64,000 bases of DNA, from positions 682,001-746,000 of the forward strand of contig NZ_JAAOYM010000001.1 in assembly GCF_011761185.1 (NCBI RefSeq). Reading direction: 5' to 3'. A program made the position numbers and the translations under genes. Under the pieces are notes generated by a model. It was not told where the DNA came from. It saw only the letters and a list, made by a program, of their open reading frames with translations, and ran no database searches. Numbering within the stretch: position 1 is the first letter of the stretch; each line of letters begins with the position of its first letter. This stretch comes from Saccharomonospora amisosensis. Lineage in GTDB: Bacteria > Actinomycetota > Actinomycetes > Mycobacteriales > Pseudonocardiaceae. Below are positions 19,071 to 27,208 of the stretch, in pieces.

Positions 19071-20235
19071 GCAGGCCCATCGCCGTCAGCAACGTGGCGA
19101 ACTTGGCCGACGTCTCTTCCAGCTCGGCCCATGGGTCGGACTCCGGCACGATGCCTCCGCCCGCGTAAAGCCGCAGTGCCGAGTTCCCGATCTCCGCGCA
19201 CCGGATCGACACAGCCCACTCGCCGTCGCCCTCGGCGTTCACCCAGCCGACGGTGCCCGCGTAGTAGCCGCGTTCGAACGGCTCCAGTTCGGTGACCAGT
19301 TCCCTGGCCAACCCGGTCGGGGTGCCGCAGATCGCCGGTGTGGGATGCAGCGCGGCGGCCAGGCGCAGCGCGGTCACGTCACGGTCCACCAGCTCTCCGG
19401 TGATCTTGGTGCGCAGGTGCCACATCGTCGGCGTGGACACCAACTCCGGCATCTCAGGCACGTCGAGCTTGCGACAGAACGGCCGCAGGGTCTCCACCAC
19501 CGCCTCGGCCAGCACGGCGTGCTCGATGTGGTCCTTGCGGGATGACAGCAGCGCCTTGCCGTTCTCGGTGTCGGCCACCGGGTCGGCCGAACGGGGCAGT
19601 GACCCGGCATGCGGCAGCGAAACGACCCGGTCTCCTTGCCTGGAGAGCAGCAGTTCCGGGCTCGAGCCCACGAGCGTGCGTCCCCCTGGCAGTCCGGCCG
19701 CGAAGGTGTAGCCGCCGGGGTTGTCCTTGACGAGGTTGTGCAGGATCGCCTCCGCCGAGACACCGTCGGTGAACTCGACGTCCAGTGCCCGTGCGAGCAC
19801 GACCTTACGCAGTCCACGCTCGCGCAGCGCCACGACCGCGCGGGCCACCGCGTCGGCGTGCCGCCGCGGCTCGGGTACGGGATGCGCGTTCGCCGGTGGA
19901 CTGACCTGCCTACGCGGTAAGGTGTCCACGGCCGGGTGCATGGGTCCTGCCAGCCTCGTTCGCCGTGGCAGCACGATTCGCCCCGGTGTTCCTTCTGCGC
20001 TGTCGAACGGCAACGCACCCACGGCGATCGGCGCGAGGCCGTCCTGCAACGCCGTTGCCACCCGCTGCGAAAGCCGGACCTCGTCGGTGTCGGTCAGCGC
20101 AGCCGCCACGCCGGAACCGAGCAGGGTGGCGTTCTCGGTAGCGAGGAAGAAGTCGCGTGCCGTGTAGTCCTCGAGCAGTCGGACCGACGCCTCAGCGGTC
20201 GTGCCTTCGGCGCTCGAGTCGGCCACGGGTCGCAC
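19045..20235 (-). CDS. Isochorismate synthase (DhbC/EntC/MenF family)
   Basis: Converts chorismate to isochorismate, the first step towards 2,3-dihydroxybenzoate or menaquinone. It has 396 aa. The chorismate-binding domain fills the C-terminal 260 residues: VVLARALDV (catalytic Lys), LVGSSPELLLS, RKDHIEHAVL, HPTPAICGTPT and the metal-binding ERGYYAGTVGWVNAEGDGEW. The Sfp-type PPTase gene 43 bp upstream on the same strand points to a catecholate siderophore or another NRPS product rather than menaquinone. No EntA/B/E or NRPS gene is in the window. Confidence 0.88.
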   Translation of the reverse strand: MRPVADSSAEGTTAEASVRLLEDYTARDFFLATENATLLGSGVAAALTDTDEVRLSQRVATALQDGLAPIAVGALPFDSAEGTPGRIVLPRRTRLAGPMHPAVDTLPRRQVSPPANAHPVPEPRRHADAVARAVVALRERGLRKVVLARALDVEFTDGVSAEAILHNLVKDNPGGYTFAAGLPGGRTLVGSSPELLLSRQGDRVVSLPHAGSLPRSADPVADTENGKALLSSRKDHIEHAVLAEAVVETLRPFCRKLDVPEMPELVSTPTMWHLRTKITGELVDRDVTALRLAAALHPTPAICGTPTGLARELVTELEPFERGYYAGTVGWVNAEGDGEWAVSIRCAEIGNSALRLYAGGGIVPESDPWAELEETSAKFATLLTAMGLPREWLAEL

Positions 20236-20278
20236 CTCCAGGTCGGGCGGGCCACGACGGCTCGCCGCGACCCCGCGC

Positions 20279-20992
20279 CTACCATTGTCCGTCGATAGTG
20301 GGGGCGAGGCTCCACCACCGTTCGGTGACCTCGATCTCGTCGGTGGTGAGCACGGCCACAGCCGCTCGGTAGCCGGGACCGGGGTCGAGGTCGGCCATCC
20401 GGGTCACGGCGGGGTTCAGCGCGGCGTCGGTGGATTCCAGCAATCGTGGCCGCGTGCCAGGAGCCGACATCGTCAGTCCGCGCAACGGTATGTGCAGGCC
20501 CTTTCCCGCCGCCTTCATGGCGGCCTCCTTGCGCGTCCAGTACGTGAAGAACCCGGCGGGCCGATCCGGTTCGGGCAGCTCACGCCAGGTGGCCAGCTCG
20601 GAGTCGTTGAGGGCGTACGACACCAGCGCTTCGTCGGCCCTCCTGTCCGTCGATTCCACGTCGAGCCCCACCGCCGGGCCGCCGGTGACCGCTACGCCCA
20701 CCCGTTCGGCCGCGTGGGAGATGGACAACGCGATACCTGTGCCGGGCAGCCGTGGAGGGCCGTGCTGTTTGCCGCAGGTTGGGCAGGCGGCGTCGAAGCG
20801 GATGACCGCCGGGCTGAGTCCCAGTCGTCGCCCCGCCACCGTTTTGGCCAGCACGCGCCCGGTGAGGAACCTCGACCGGTCGGCCTGCTTGCGATAGGCC
20901 TCGTAGCGTTCGCGCTCCGGCTCGCTGAGCAGTGCGAGGTGATCAGCCACCTCGCGCAAGGGCGTGGCCCACCACACCTCGCATGTCGTCAC
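20279..20992 (-). CDS. Sfp-type 4'-phosphopantetheinyl transferase
   Basis: Loads the phosphopantetheine arm of CoA onto carrier proteins of NRPS or PKS enzymes. It has 237 aa. The two family motifs are GLDVEST near residue 123 (metal-binding Asp and Glu) and WTRKEAAMKAAGKGL near 170. Unusually, CPTCGKQHGPP gives a small Cys pair at about residues 90-93, as in several actinobacterial Sfp enzymes. It probably forms an operon with the isochorismate synthase gene, although its carrier-protein partners must be elsewhere. Confidence 0.9.
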   Translation of the reverse strand: MTTCEVWWATPLREVADHLALLSEPERERYEAYRKQADRSRFLTGRVLAKTVAGRRLGLSPAVIRFDAACPTCGKQHGPPRLPGTGIALSISHAAERVGVAVTGGPAVGLDVESTDRRADEALVSYALNDSELATWRELPEPDRPAGFFTYWTRKEAAMKAAGKGLHIPLRGLTMSAPGTRPRLLESTDAALNPAVTRMADLDPGPGYRAAVAVLTTDEIEVTERWWSLAPTIDGQW

Positions 20993-21063
20993 GCGTCGAA
21001 CCTAGACGAACGCCTCTGGAGGCGGGGGCTGCCGCGGCGCACCTTCGTGCGCTACCTTTGCCG

Positions 21064-21079
21064 CTAAGCATCCGCTTAG
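21064..21079. promoter_or_regulatory. CTAAGC-N4-GCTTAG dyad before acyl-CoA dehydrogenase
   Basis: A perfect 6-bp inverted repeat with a 4-bp centre, 20 bp before the ATG at 21099, close to where the transcript would start. This is a typical TetR-type operator layout. Candidate proteins include the TetR encoded at 22693-23301. No copy was found before the echA operon. Confidence 0.5.
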
Positions 21080-21098
21080 TGGCCGAGGGAGCCTGCGC

Positions 21099-22268
21099 AT
21101 GGATTTCAGCCTGAGCGTCGAGGAACGCGAGATTCGTGACTGGGTGCGCACGTTCGTGCAGCGGGAACTCATGCCGCTGGAACAGGAAGTGCTGCGCAGA
21201 GAACGAGCGGGACAGCCGGGGCTGACCGGCGACGAGCTCACCGAGTTGCAGTTCAAGGCGCGCGAGTCAGGTTTCTGGGGTGTGCAGACCCCGCAGGAGT
21301 ACGGCGGTATGGGGCTTTCGGCCGTGATGACAGCCCTGCTGGAGGCGGAACTCGGCCGCACGTTCGTGCCGTTCCGGTTCGGTGGCGCCGCGGACAACAT
21401 CCTGTTCTACGCCAACGACGAGCAGAAGGAGCGTTACCTGCTGCCCACCATCGAGGGCAAGCGCAAGTCCTGCTTCGCGATCACCGAGCCCGGTGCGGGT
21501 TCGGACGCGAAGGCGATCCGCACCAGTGCCCGCAAGGACGGCTCCGACTGGATCATCAACGGCGAGAAGACGTTCATCACCGGCGGCAACGAGGCCGACT
21601 TCACGATGGTCTTCGCCATCACCGACCCGGACAAGGGTGCGAACGGCGGGGTCACGTGCTTCCTGGTGGACAGGGAGCTGGGGTGGCGTTCCGAGCCGAT
21701 CGACACGATGGGCGAGTGGGGTCCGGCCTCGCTGGTGTTCGAGGATGTCCGGGTGCCGGAAAGCCAGATCCTCGGCGAACTCGGGCAGGGGTTCAACCTC
21801 GCCATGCAGTGGATCGGCAGGGGCAGGTACCTGCTGCCCGCCAGGGCGATCGGCTCCTGTGAGCGGCTGCTGACGATGGCCATCGACCACGCCAACACCA
21901 GGCACACTTTCGGCGCACCGATCGCGCAGCGGCAGGCGATTCAATGGATGATCGCCGATTCCGGTGTCGAGATCGAGGCGTTGCGCTGGCTCGTGTTGCA
22001 CGCGGCCTGGCAGGTGGACTCCGGAATGGACTCCCGGCACGCGCAGTCGATCGCCAAGCTCTACGGCGGGGTCAAGGCCAACGAGATCGTCGACAGGGTG
22101 CTACAGATTCACGGCGGCATGGGATACACGCGGGAGCTGCCGATCGAGCGCTGGTACCGCGAGCTGCGACTGCTACGCATCTACGAGGGCACCGACGAGA
22201 TCCAGCGCCGTACCATCGCGCGCAACCTGCTGAGGGGCCACGCCAGAGTCGGCGGGGTCCTCGGCTAG
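21099..22268 (+). CDS. Acyl-CoA dehydrogenase
   Basis: FAD enzyme of 389 aa for alpha,beta-dehydrogenation of an acyl-CoA. It shows CFAITEPGAGSDAKAIRTSA near residue 125 (FAD and substrate contacts), the helical C-terminal domain with QIHGGMGYTRELPIERWYRE and IYEGTDEIQRRTIARNLL, with Glu at the catalytic site used by long/branched-chain and FadE-type members. The dyad CTAAGC-N4-GCTTAG lies just upstream and a terminator just downstream, so this is a single-gene unit. Confidence 0.92.
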   Translation: MDFSLSVEEREIRDWVRTFVQRELMPLEQEVLRRERAGQPGLTGDELTELQFKARESGFWGVQTPQEYGGMGLSAVMTALLEAELGRTFVPFRFGGAADNILFYANDEQKERYLLPTIEGKRKSCFAITEPGAGSDAKAIRTSARKDGSDWIINGEKTFITGGNEADFTMVFAITDPDKGANGGVTCFLVDRELGWRSEPIDTMGEWGPASLVFEDVRVPESQILGELGQGFNLAMQWIGRGRYLLPARAIGSCERLLTMAIDHANTRHTFGAPIAQRQAIQWMIADSGVEIEALRWLVLHAAWQVDSGMDSRHAQSIAKLYGGVKANEIVDRVLQIHGGMGYTRELPIERWYRELRLLRIYEGTDEIQRRTIARNLLRGHARVGGVLG

Positions 22269-22302
22269 CTCGCCTCGGCGAGCCGGTGATCGCTTACTTC
22301 CT

Positions 22303-22348
22303 GGTGGTGGGGTCCGACGGCGATTGGGCGCCACCGGACCCCACCACC
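22303..22348 (+). terminator. Terminator after acyl-CoA dehydrogenase
   Basis: GGTGGTGGGGTCCG (22303-22316) pairs perfectly with CGGACCCCACCACC (22335-22348). There is no T-run. It lies between two convergent genes (stops at 22268 and 22365) and probably ends both. Confidence 0.75.
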
Positions 22349-22364
22349 GACTTCCGGGGTGCTG

Positions 22365-22700
22365 TCAGGAGCGCACGGTGTCCTTGCGCTCGCGAAGCGC
22401 GAGCGGAACGCCCGCGAGGTCCTCCTCGTTGCACAGCAACTTCAGGTCGTAATAGGGGTATCCGTCGCGTTCGTCGTAGTCCAGGTGGACGGCCAGCACG
22501 TCCACGGGCTCGCCCAGCCACTGCTGGGCCTGCCTGAGCCAGCCGGCGCAGCGCTCCAACGCGGCCGGGAGATCGTCGTCACGGAACTCCACCGGTCGGT
22601 ACGGCACGTCCTGGATCCGGTCACGCGAGTTCGAGGGCATTGGTAGCCCCGGCGAGACGCCCGCATCGTTGAGTTCCAGCTGGATGGTTTCCTCACTCAC
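22365..22700 (-). CDS. Conserved hypothetical acidic protein
   Basis: Protein of 111 aa with a GTG start at 22700, overlapping the end of the upstream TetR gene by 8 bp. It is acidic and soluble, with YRPVEFRDDDLPAALERCAGW and a segment HLDYDERDGYPYYDLKL that looks like a beta hairpin. I do not recognise the family. It is the last gene of the echA-fadD-tetR series, and the overlap suggests translation coupled to tetR. Confidence 0.6.
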   Translation of the reverse strand: MSEETIQLELNDAGVSPGLPMPSNSRDRIQDVPYRPVEFRDDDLPAALERCAGWLRQAQQWLGEPVDVLAVHLDYDERDGYPYYDLKLLCNEEDLAGVPLALRERKDTVRS

Positions 22701-23301
22701 CCCCCGAGCGTCCCTCAGTGCAGCCGTGAGGGCAAGCGCCGAGGCCGCGCAGGGCCAGCTCGGCGAAGTGCGCGCCGAGCTCGTCGAGGGAAAGCTGCCC
22801 GCGTGGCGAGTACCACCTGGCCACCCCGTTGCACATTTCCAGCAGCGCGATCCTGGTCACGGCTGGTTGGGTGGTACGGAACACACCCTGGGCCAGTCCA
22901 TCGGCGATGGCCTGGGTCCACAGCCGTTCGTACTCGTCTCGAAGCGCGATCACCGACCGTTGCGCGTTGGGTGAGAGCACGTGGATCTCGTTGTCGACGA
23001 TCCGGGTTTCTTCGGGTTGGGTGGCATGGGTACGGACATGCAGCGTGACCAGCCTGATCACTCGTTCGCGTGGATCTTGGACTCCGTCGAGGGTCTCGGT
23101 GGCCGCGGTGATCAGGTCGCGCAGGCAGTCGCGCATGATGTCGGCGAGCAGGTCCTCCTTGGTGCCCATGTAGTGATACAGACTCGCCGAGGACAGCTTG
23201 GCGGCTCTCGCCAGATCGCGGATGCCCGTGCCGTGGAAACCCCTGGTGGCGAACAGCTTCACCGCCGCACGTCGCACCCGCTGCCCGCTGGCTAGCGCCA
23301 T
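22693..23301 (-). CDS. TetR family regulator of the echA-fadD operon
   Basis: Repressor of 202 aa from the ATG at 23301, giving MALASGQRVRRAAVKLF; longer in-frame readings run into the fadD gene and look artificial. The helix-turn-helix is GTGIRDLARAAKLSSASLYHYMGTKEDLL at about residues 25-52. The C-terminal domain resembles KstR2/FadR-like regulators of fatty and acyl-CoA degradation. Its start lies within the last 10 bp of fadD, so it is the third gene of the operon echA-fadD-tetR. Confidence 0.85.
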   Translation of the reverse strand: MALASGQRVRRAAVKLFATRGFHGTGIRDLARAAKLSSASLYHYMGTKEDLLADIMRDCLRDLITAATETLDGVQDPRERVIRLVTLHVRTHATQPEETRIVDNEIHVLSPNAQRSVIALRDEYERLWTQAIADGLAQGVFRTTQPAVTRIALLEMCNGVARWYSPRGQLSLDELGAHFAELALRGLGACPHGCTEGRSGGE

Positions 23302-24815
23302 GCGCCCTCCACCGTGTCGAACACCCTTGCCCGCGCCGCCTTGGCGCGGAGTTGTCCCTTGGCGACCCGCTCGGAGGCCGTCATCGGCAACTCGTCGTGG
23401 AAGGCCCAGTAGCGCGGCACCTTGAAGTAGGCGAGCTTGCCCGCGCAGAAGTCGGCGAGCCCGCATGGGTCCGGTTCGCGGCCCGATTCCACGACGACGT
23501 GGGCGATGATCTCCTCGCCGCGCAGCTCGTCGGGCACGCCAAGCACGGCCACCGCACGGACGTGCGGGTGCAGCAGCAGCGCGCCCTCCACCTCCGCGGC
23601 GGACACGTTCTCCCCGCTGCGCCGGATCATGTCCTTGGTCCTGCCCGCGTGGAACACCCGGCCTTGCTCGTCCATCGTGGCCAGGTCACCTGTGTGGAAC
23701 CAGCCGCCGCGGAAGGCTCGCGCCGTGGCGTCGGGGTCGTCGTGGTAACCGTGCATCAACCCGACCCCCCTGATAAGCAGCTCCCCGATCTGCCCGCGCG
23801 GCACCGGCCTGCCCCGTTCGTCGGCGATCACGATCTCTCGGTGTGGGGCGGCTCTGCCGATGCAGCCCGTGCCGACTTGCTCGTCGTGGTCTGCCGGGTC
23901 CATCCGGATGTCTGCTCCGGTCTCGGTCATGCCGAACGCCTCGAACCAGCCGACACCCCAACGCCGCTCCAGCTCGGCGTGCAGTTCGCGTGGGATGGCC
24001 GAAGCGCTGATCGCCCGTACCCGGTGCTGACGGTCCCGCGGTGACGGCGGCATGCGCAGCAGCAGTGTCGGCATCAACCCAAGGCAGTAGAACCAGGTCA
24101 CGCCGTGCTGGCGCACGCGTTGCCAGAAGGAGGCCGGATGGAACCGGTCCAGCACCACGAGCTTGGCTCCGGAGGCCAACCCCAACACCACGTTCCACTG
24201 TGGATCGATGTAATGGAAGGGCTGTGCGGTGAGGATGGTGTCGTCGGCGGTGATGGCCGGATGCCTGGCCATCAGGTCCGCCGCGAGCGCTGTCCAGTAG
24301 CGGTGTGGCAGGACGCAGCCCTTGGGTGAGCCTGTCGTGCCGGAGGTGTACTGGATGTTGGTGGGCAGCTCCGGTACCGGCCGGAAGTCGGGCAGTTCAC
24401 CGTCGAAGGTCAGTTCCGCCACTGTCAGAACCCGTTCAACGCGCGTTCTTGGCGCGATCGAGCCGAGCAGGTCGGTGAACTCCGGCGTCGTCACGGCCAG
24501 CCGCGCCCCCGAGCGCGCCAGCACGTGCTCGCCGTCCAGCTCCCGGTAGTTGGTGTTCACCGGCACGAGCACACCGCCGAGCCGCGCAAGAGCCAGCCAC
24601 AGCAGCGGGAACTCCGGCTGGTTGCGCAGCAGCACGGCGACTCGGTCGCCTGGTCCCACCCCCAGCGCGGCCAGCGCGCGGGCCAGCCGTTCGACGCTGG
24701 CCAGGATCTCGGCGAAGGTGAATCGCTCGCCGGTTTCGTCGAACACCCAGGCCTGCGAGTCCGGCCAGTCGCGTGCGGCCCGCTCGAGCAGGCCGAACAG
24801 GTGCTGCTCCCTCAT
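23292..24815 (-). CDS. Acyl-CoA synthetase (AMP-binding, CaiC/FadD-like)
   Basis: Acid-CoA ligase of 507 aa. Motifs are IQYTSGTTGSPKGCVLPHRY near residue 155, AFGMTETGADIRM, GWFHTGDLATMDEQGRV and RTKDMIRRSGENVSAAEVE, with a C-terminal Lys region RVAKGQLRAKA. The sequence is closer to carnitine/crotonobetaine or cyclic-acid CoA ligases than to the FadD at 16763. Its start overlaps the echA stop (ATGA), so the two proteins are made together: ligase then hydratase on one carboxylic acid. The substrate is unknown. Confidence 0.88.
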   Translation of the reverse strand: MREQHLFGLLERAARDWPDSQAWVFDETGERFTFAEILASVERLARALAALGVGPGDRVAVLLRNQPEFPLLWLALARLGGVLVPVNTNYRELDGEHVLARSGARLAVTTPEFTDLLGSIAPRTRVERVLTVAELTFDGELPDFRPVPELPTNIQYTSGTTGSPKGCVLPHRYWTALAADLMARHPAITADDTILTAQPFHYIDPQWNVVLGLASGAKLVVLDRFHPASFWQRVRQHGVTWFYCLGLMPTLLLRMPPSPRDRQHRVRAISASAIPRELHAELERRWGVGWFEAFGMTETGADIRMDPADHDEQVGTGCIGRAAPHREIVIADERGRPVPRGQIGELLIRGVGLMHGYHDDPDATARAFRGGWFHTGDLATMDEQGRVFHAGRTKDMIRRSGENVSAAEVEGALLLHPHVRAVAVLGVPDELRGEEIIAHVVVESGREPDPCGLADFCAGKLAYFKVPRYWAFHDELPMTASERVAKGQLRAKAARARVFDTVEGAWR

Positions 24816-25555
24816 CGCGACCTGAACTCCTCGGTGGCGCGCGCGACGTCAGGGGAGTGCTCGGTGAGCAGTGCGTGACTGACTTCCAGCTCCAGCGCGC
24901 TGTCCACGCCTGCGTCCACGCCACTGTCGATCGCGCGTTTGGCCAGTGTTACCGCCGCGGCGGGTTTTTCCGCCAGCCGCCGTGCCCATTCCCTGGCGTG
25001 TTCCAGCAGTCGCTCGCCGTCGACCACGGCGTTGACCAGCCCCATGGACTCCGCTCTCGCCGCGTCGATCCGCTCGCCGAACAGCAGCAACTCCTTGGCT
25101 CGCAACGGCCCGACCAGCAACGGCAGCAGGCGGGAAGCGGCTCCGGTGACGCTGAGGCCCAACCCCACCTCGGGAAAGCGGAACACGGCGTCGTCGGCGG
25201 CGAGCACCAGGTCGCAGCCGAGTGCGAACTCGGCCCCGGCGCCGATCGCGTAGCCGTGCACGGCGGCGATCACCGGTTGCGGCAGCGCGCGCAGCGCCCT
25301 CGTCACCTGCTGCAACCGCTCCAGCCGGCGGCGCGGGTCGCCCTGCGGTGGCGGCTGCTTCAGATCATGGCCGGCGCAGAACGCGCGACCCCTTCCCGCG
25401 AGCACGACTGCGCGGACCCCGCTGTCCGCGGCGAGTCGGTCGAGGGCGGCGAGCAGATCCTCCACAAGGGCTGGCGTGACCGCGTTCAGCCGCGTGGGCC
25501 GATCGAGCCACACCTCGGCTGTGCCGTCGGTGACGGTCAGTGTCACGGCCTCCAT
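24812..25555 (-). CDS. Enoyl-CoA hydratase/isomerase family protein
   Basis: Crotonase-fold enzyme of 247 aa. It has LAGRGRAFCAGHDLKQ (oxyanion-hole loop), VHGYAIGAGAEFALGCDLVLA (second oxyanion NH and GAG motif) and FRFPEVGLGLS, where Glu occupies one of the catalytic positions. It is first in an operon with fadD and tetR. Hydration, isomerisation or another crotonase reaction cannot be distinguished from the sequence. The short promoter region upstream holds a (CGAT)4 run at 25576-25591. Confidence 0.88.
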   Translation of the reverse strand: MEAVTLTVTDGTAEVWLDRPTRLNAVTPALVEDLLAALDRLAADSGVRAVVLAGRGRAFCAGHDLKQPPPQGDPRRRLERLQQVTRALRALPQPVIAAVHGYAIGAGAEFALGCDLVLAADDAVFRFPEVGLGLSVTGAASRLLPLLVGPLRAKELLLFGERIDAARAESMGLVNAVVDGERLLEHAREWARRLAEKPAAAVTLAKRAIDSGVDAGVDSALELEVSHALLTEHSPDVARATEEFRSR

Positions 25556-25602
25556 ACCGGGCAGCGTAGCGGAGCCGATCGATCGATCGATAGTGTGTCG
25601 GA

Positions 25603-26034
25603 ATGCCGGTACGAGACGCGATCGCCACCGATATCGAGGAAATCTGCTCGCTCATCGAGGAGCACGCGCGCTACGAGGGCAACGAGGAGTTGCGGCTGGA
25701 CAGGGCGGACATGGCGCGGCACCTGTTCGGTGCCGACCCGAAGGCGTGGGTGCTCGTCGCGGAGACCGACGGCGAGGTGGCTGGAATGGCGCTGTGTTCG
25801 TGGATCTTCTCCACCTGGGAAGCCCGGCCCGGCATCTGGCTCGACGACATCTACCTGCGGCCCCGGTTCCGCCGCATGGGACTGGGCAGGGAACTGCTCA
25901 CGGAGTTGCGTGCCCGCACCGGCGGGCGGATCGAGTGGGACGTGCGCGAGGACAACCACAAGGCATTGGCGTTCTACACGCAACTCGGCGCGGAGCCCGT
26001 TCCCGGCTGGGTGCGATACCGCTGGCGCGGGTGA
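25603..26034 (+). CDS. GNAT family N-acetyltransferase
   Basis: Acetyl-CoA-dependent N-acetyltransferase of 143 aa. The acetyl-CoA loop RPRFRRMGLGRELLTEL is near residue 88, preceded by the beta-4 strand GIWLDDIYL and followed by EDNHKALAFYTQLGAE. The whole domain resembles spermine/spermidine or thialysine acetyltransferases (IEEHARYEGNEELRL at the start). It is divergent from echA by 47 bp and lies 74 bp before the DtxR-type gene. Confidence 0.85.
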   Translation: MPVRDAIATDIEEICSLIEEHARYEGNEELRLDRADMARHLFGADPKAWVLVAETDGEVAGMALCSWIFSTWEARPGIWLDDIYLRPRFRRMGLGRELLTELRARTGGRIEWDVREDNHKALAFYTQLGAEPVPGWVRYRWRG

Positions 26035-26108
26035 AGTGACAGGCCTCGCCGGGAGCGTGGCCACGCCGCGCGACCGCCTGGTCGGCCGGTCGCCGTATCG
26101 TAGGTGAC

Positions 26109-26792
26109 ATGTCTGATGGCGCTAACCGTCGATCGGCGTCGATCGAGGACTACGTGCGGGCGATATACGGCCTCGCCGAGCGTGGTGAGCCCGTCACCAA
26201 CACCTCACTGGCCGGGAGGCTCGAGGTGAGTCCGTCCTCGGCGTCGGGGATGGTCACGAAGCTCGCGCAGCAGGGGCTGGTGGAGCACGTGCCCTACCGC
26301 GGCATCGAGTTGACGTCGGAGGGCAGACTGCTCGCGCGGGCCGTGCTGCGCAGACACCGCCTCATCGAGTCCTACCTGGTGTCGGAACTCGGATACACCT
26401 GGGACGAGGTGCATTCCGAGGCCGACCAACTGGAACACGTCGTTTCCGACCGCCTCGTCGAGCGGATCGCCAACAAACTCGGCAACCCGGTGCGTGACCC
26501 GCACGGCGACCCCATCCCCGCCATCGACGGTTCGATCGAGGAACTGTCAACCAGACTGCTGGAGGAACTGCCCACCGGCGCGGTCGGTGAGATCGTGCGG
26601 GTCTGGGACACCGACCCCGACCTGCTGCGATACCTGGCACAGCGTTCGATCAAGTTGGGCGAGCGCATCGAGGTGATGGAACGGCAACCCTTCGGCGGGT
26701 CCATCGTGGTCAAGGTCGGCCAGCCACCCGAGGCGGCCACGCACGCCCTCGGCAGGGAAATCGCGCAGGCGCTTTCGGTCGCCGTGCGCTGA
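26109..26792 (+). CDS. DtxR/MntR family metal-dependent regulator
   Basis: Iron- or manganese-sensing repressor of 227 aa. The winged helix comprises residues 8-70 (VTNTSLAGRLEVSPSSASGMVTKL). The metal and dimer domain has RRHRLIESYLVSELGYTWDEVHSEADQLEHVVS, where His and Glu supply ligands. The C-terminal 75 residues form an SH3-like FeoA domain (GEIVRVWDTDPDLLRYL to GGSIVVKVG). Cys is absent from the usual DtxR ligand position in this stretch, which fits an MntR/SirR-type sensor better than IdeR. No transporter gene lies next to it. Confidence 0.85.
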   Translation: MSDGANRRSASIEDYVRAIYGLAERGEPVTNTSLAGRLEVSPSSASGMVTKLAQQGLVEHVPYRGIELTSEGRLLARAVLRRHRLIESYLVSELGYTWDEVHSEADQLEHVVSDRLVERIANKLGNPVRDPHGDPIPAIDGSIEELSTRLLEELPTGAVGEIVRVWDTDPDLLRYLAQRSIKLGERIEVMERQPFGGSIVVKVGQPPEAATHALGREIAQALSVAVR

Positions 26793-26829
26793 TTCCCTAC
26801 GCACCGGGTCGTAGCGGGGGCTTCACGGG

Positions 26830-27147
26830 ATGATCCTGCGCTTGCGGAGGTCGAAGGTGTCGATGCGCATCCGCTCGGTGTCGACGTGTTCGGCGAATCC
26901 GAACCCCCAGGCCGGCGTCGGCAATCTCCAGCAGAGCGCGGCGGTGCCGGCGCTCGCGGCCTCCGGGCGCGGGCCCGCACTCGTCCCCGCCAGCATCGTC
27001 GCGCCGCACTTCGAGGGCAGGGTGTTACGACCGAGGCCGTCGGTGCGGCGCACACTTGCCGCGTACACGCGGTCGGACCCCGACCCGCTCACCGCCGAGT
27101 TCCTGCGTGTGCTGGTTCGGGAGTGCGCTGTTGGCCCGCTACCGTGA
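26830..27147 (+). pseudogene. Possible remnant of a LysR-type regulator C-terminus
   Basis: The last 55 codons, including GRGPALVPASIVAPHFEGRV and RRTLAAYTRSDPDPLTAEFL, read like the end of a LysR substrate-binding domain. The codons before them (RSKVSMRIRSVSTCSANPNP) do not, and no DNA-binding part exists upstream because the DtxR-type gene ends at 26792. I read it as a 3' fragment left by deletion. The opposite strand is also open here but has shadow composition. A chance open frame remains possible. Confidence 0.35.
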
Positions 27148-27154
27148 GCGCAGA

Positions 27155-27203
27155 ACTCGCGGGCGGGAGCGGGGGACTCGCGGGCGGGAGCGGGGGACTC
27201 GCG
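27155..27203 (-). repeat. 21-bp tandem repeat array after sulfotransferase stop
   Basis: The core CGCGAGT (minus strand; ACTCGCG on plus at 27155, 27176 and 27197) recurs three times with an exact 21-bp period. Read along the sulfotransferase gene the unit is CGCGAGTCCCCCGCTCC plus CGCC, beginning about 6 bp after the stop codon and closing with a CGCGAGTTCTGCG variant. The same array occurs after the stops of the genes at 43784 and 48350. Confidence 0.85.
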
Positions 27204-27208
27204 AGGGC

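Noticed and set aside
25576-25591. (CGAT)4 tract before echA
   Set aside because: Too short to be a meaningful repeat, and GATC-rich runs occur by chance; kept only as a remark in the echA entry.
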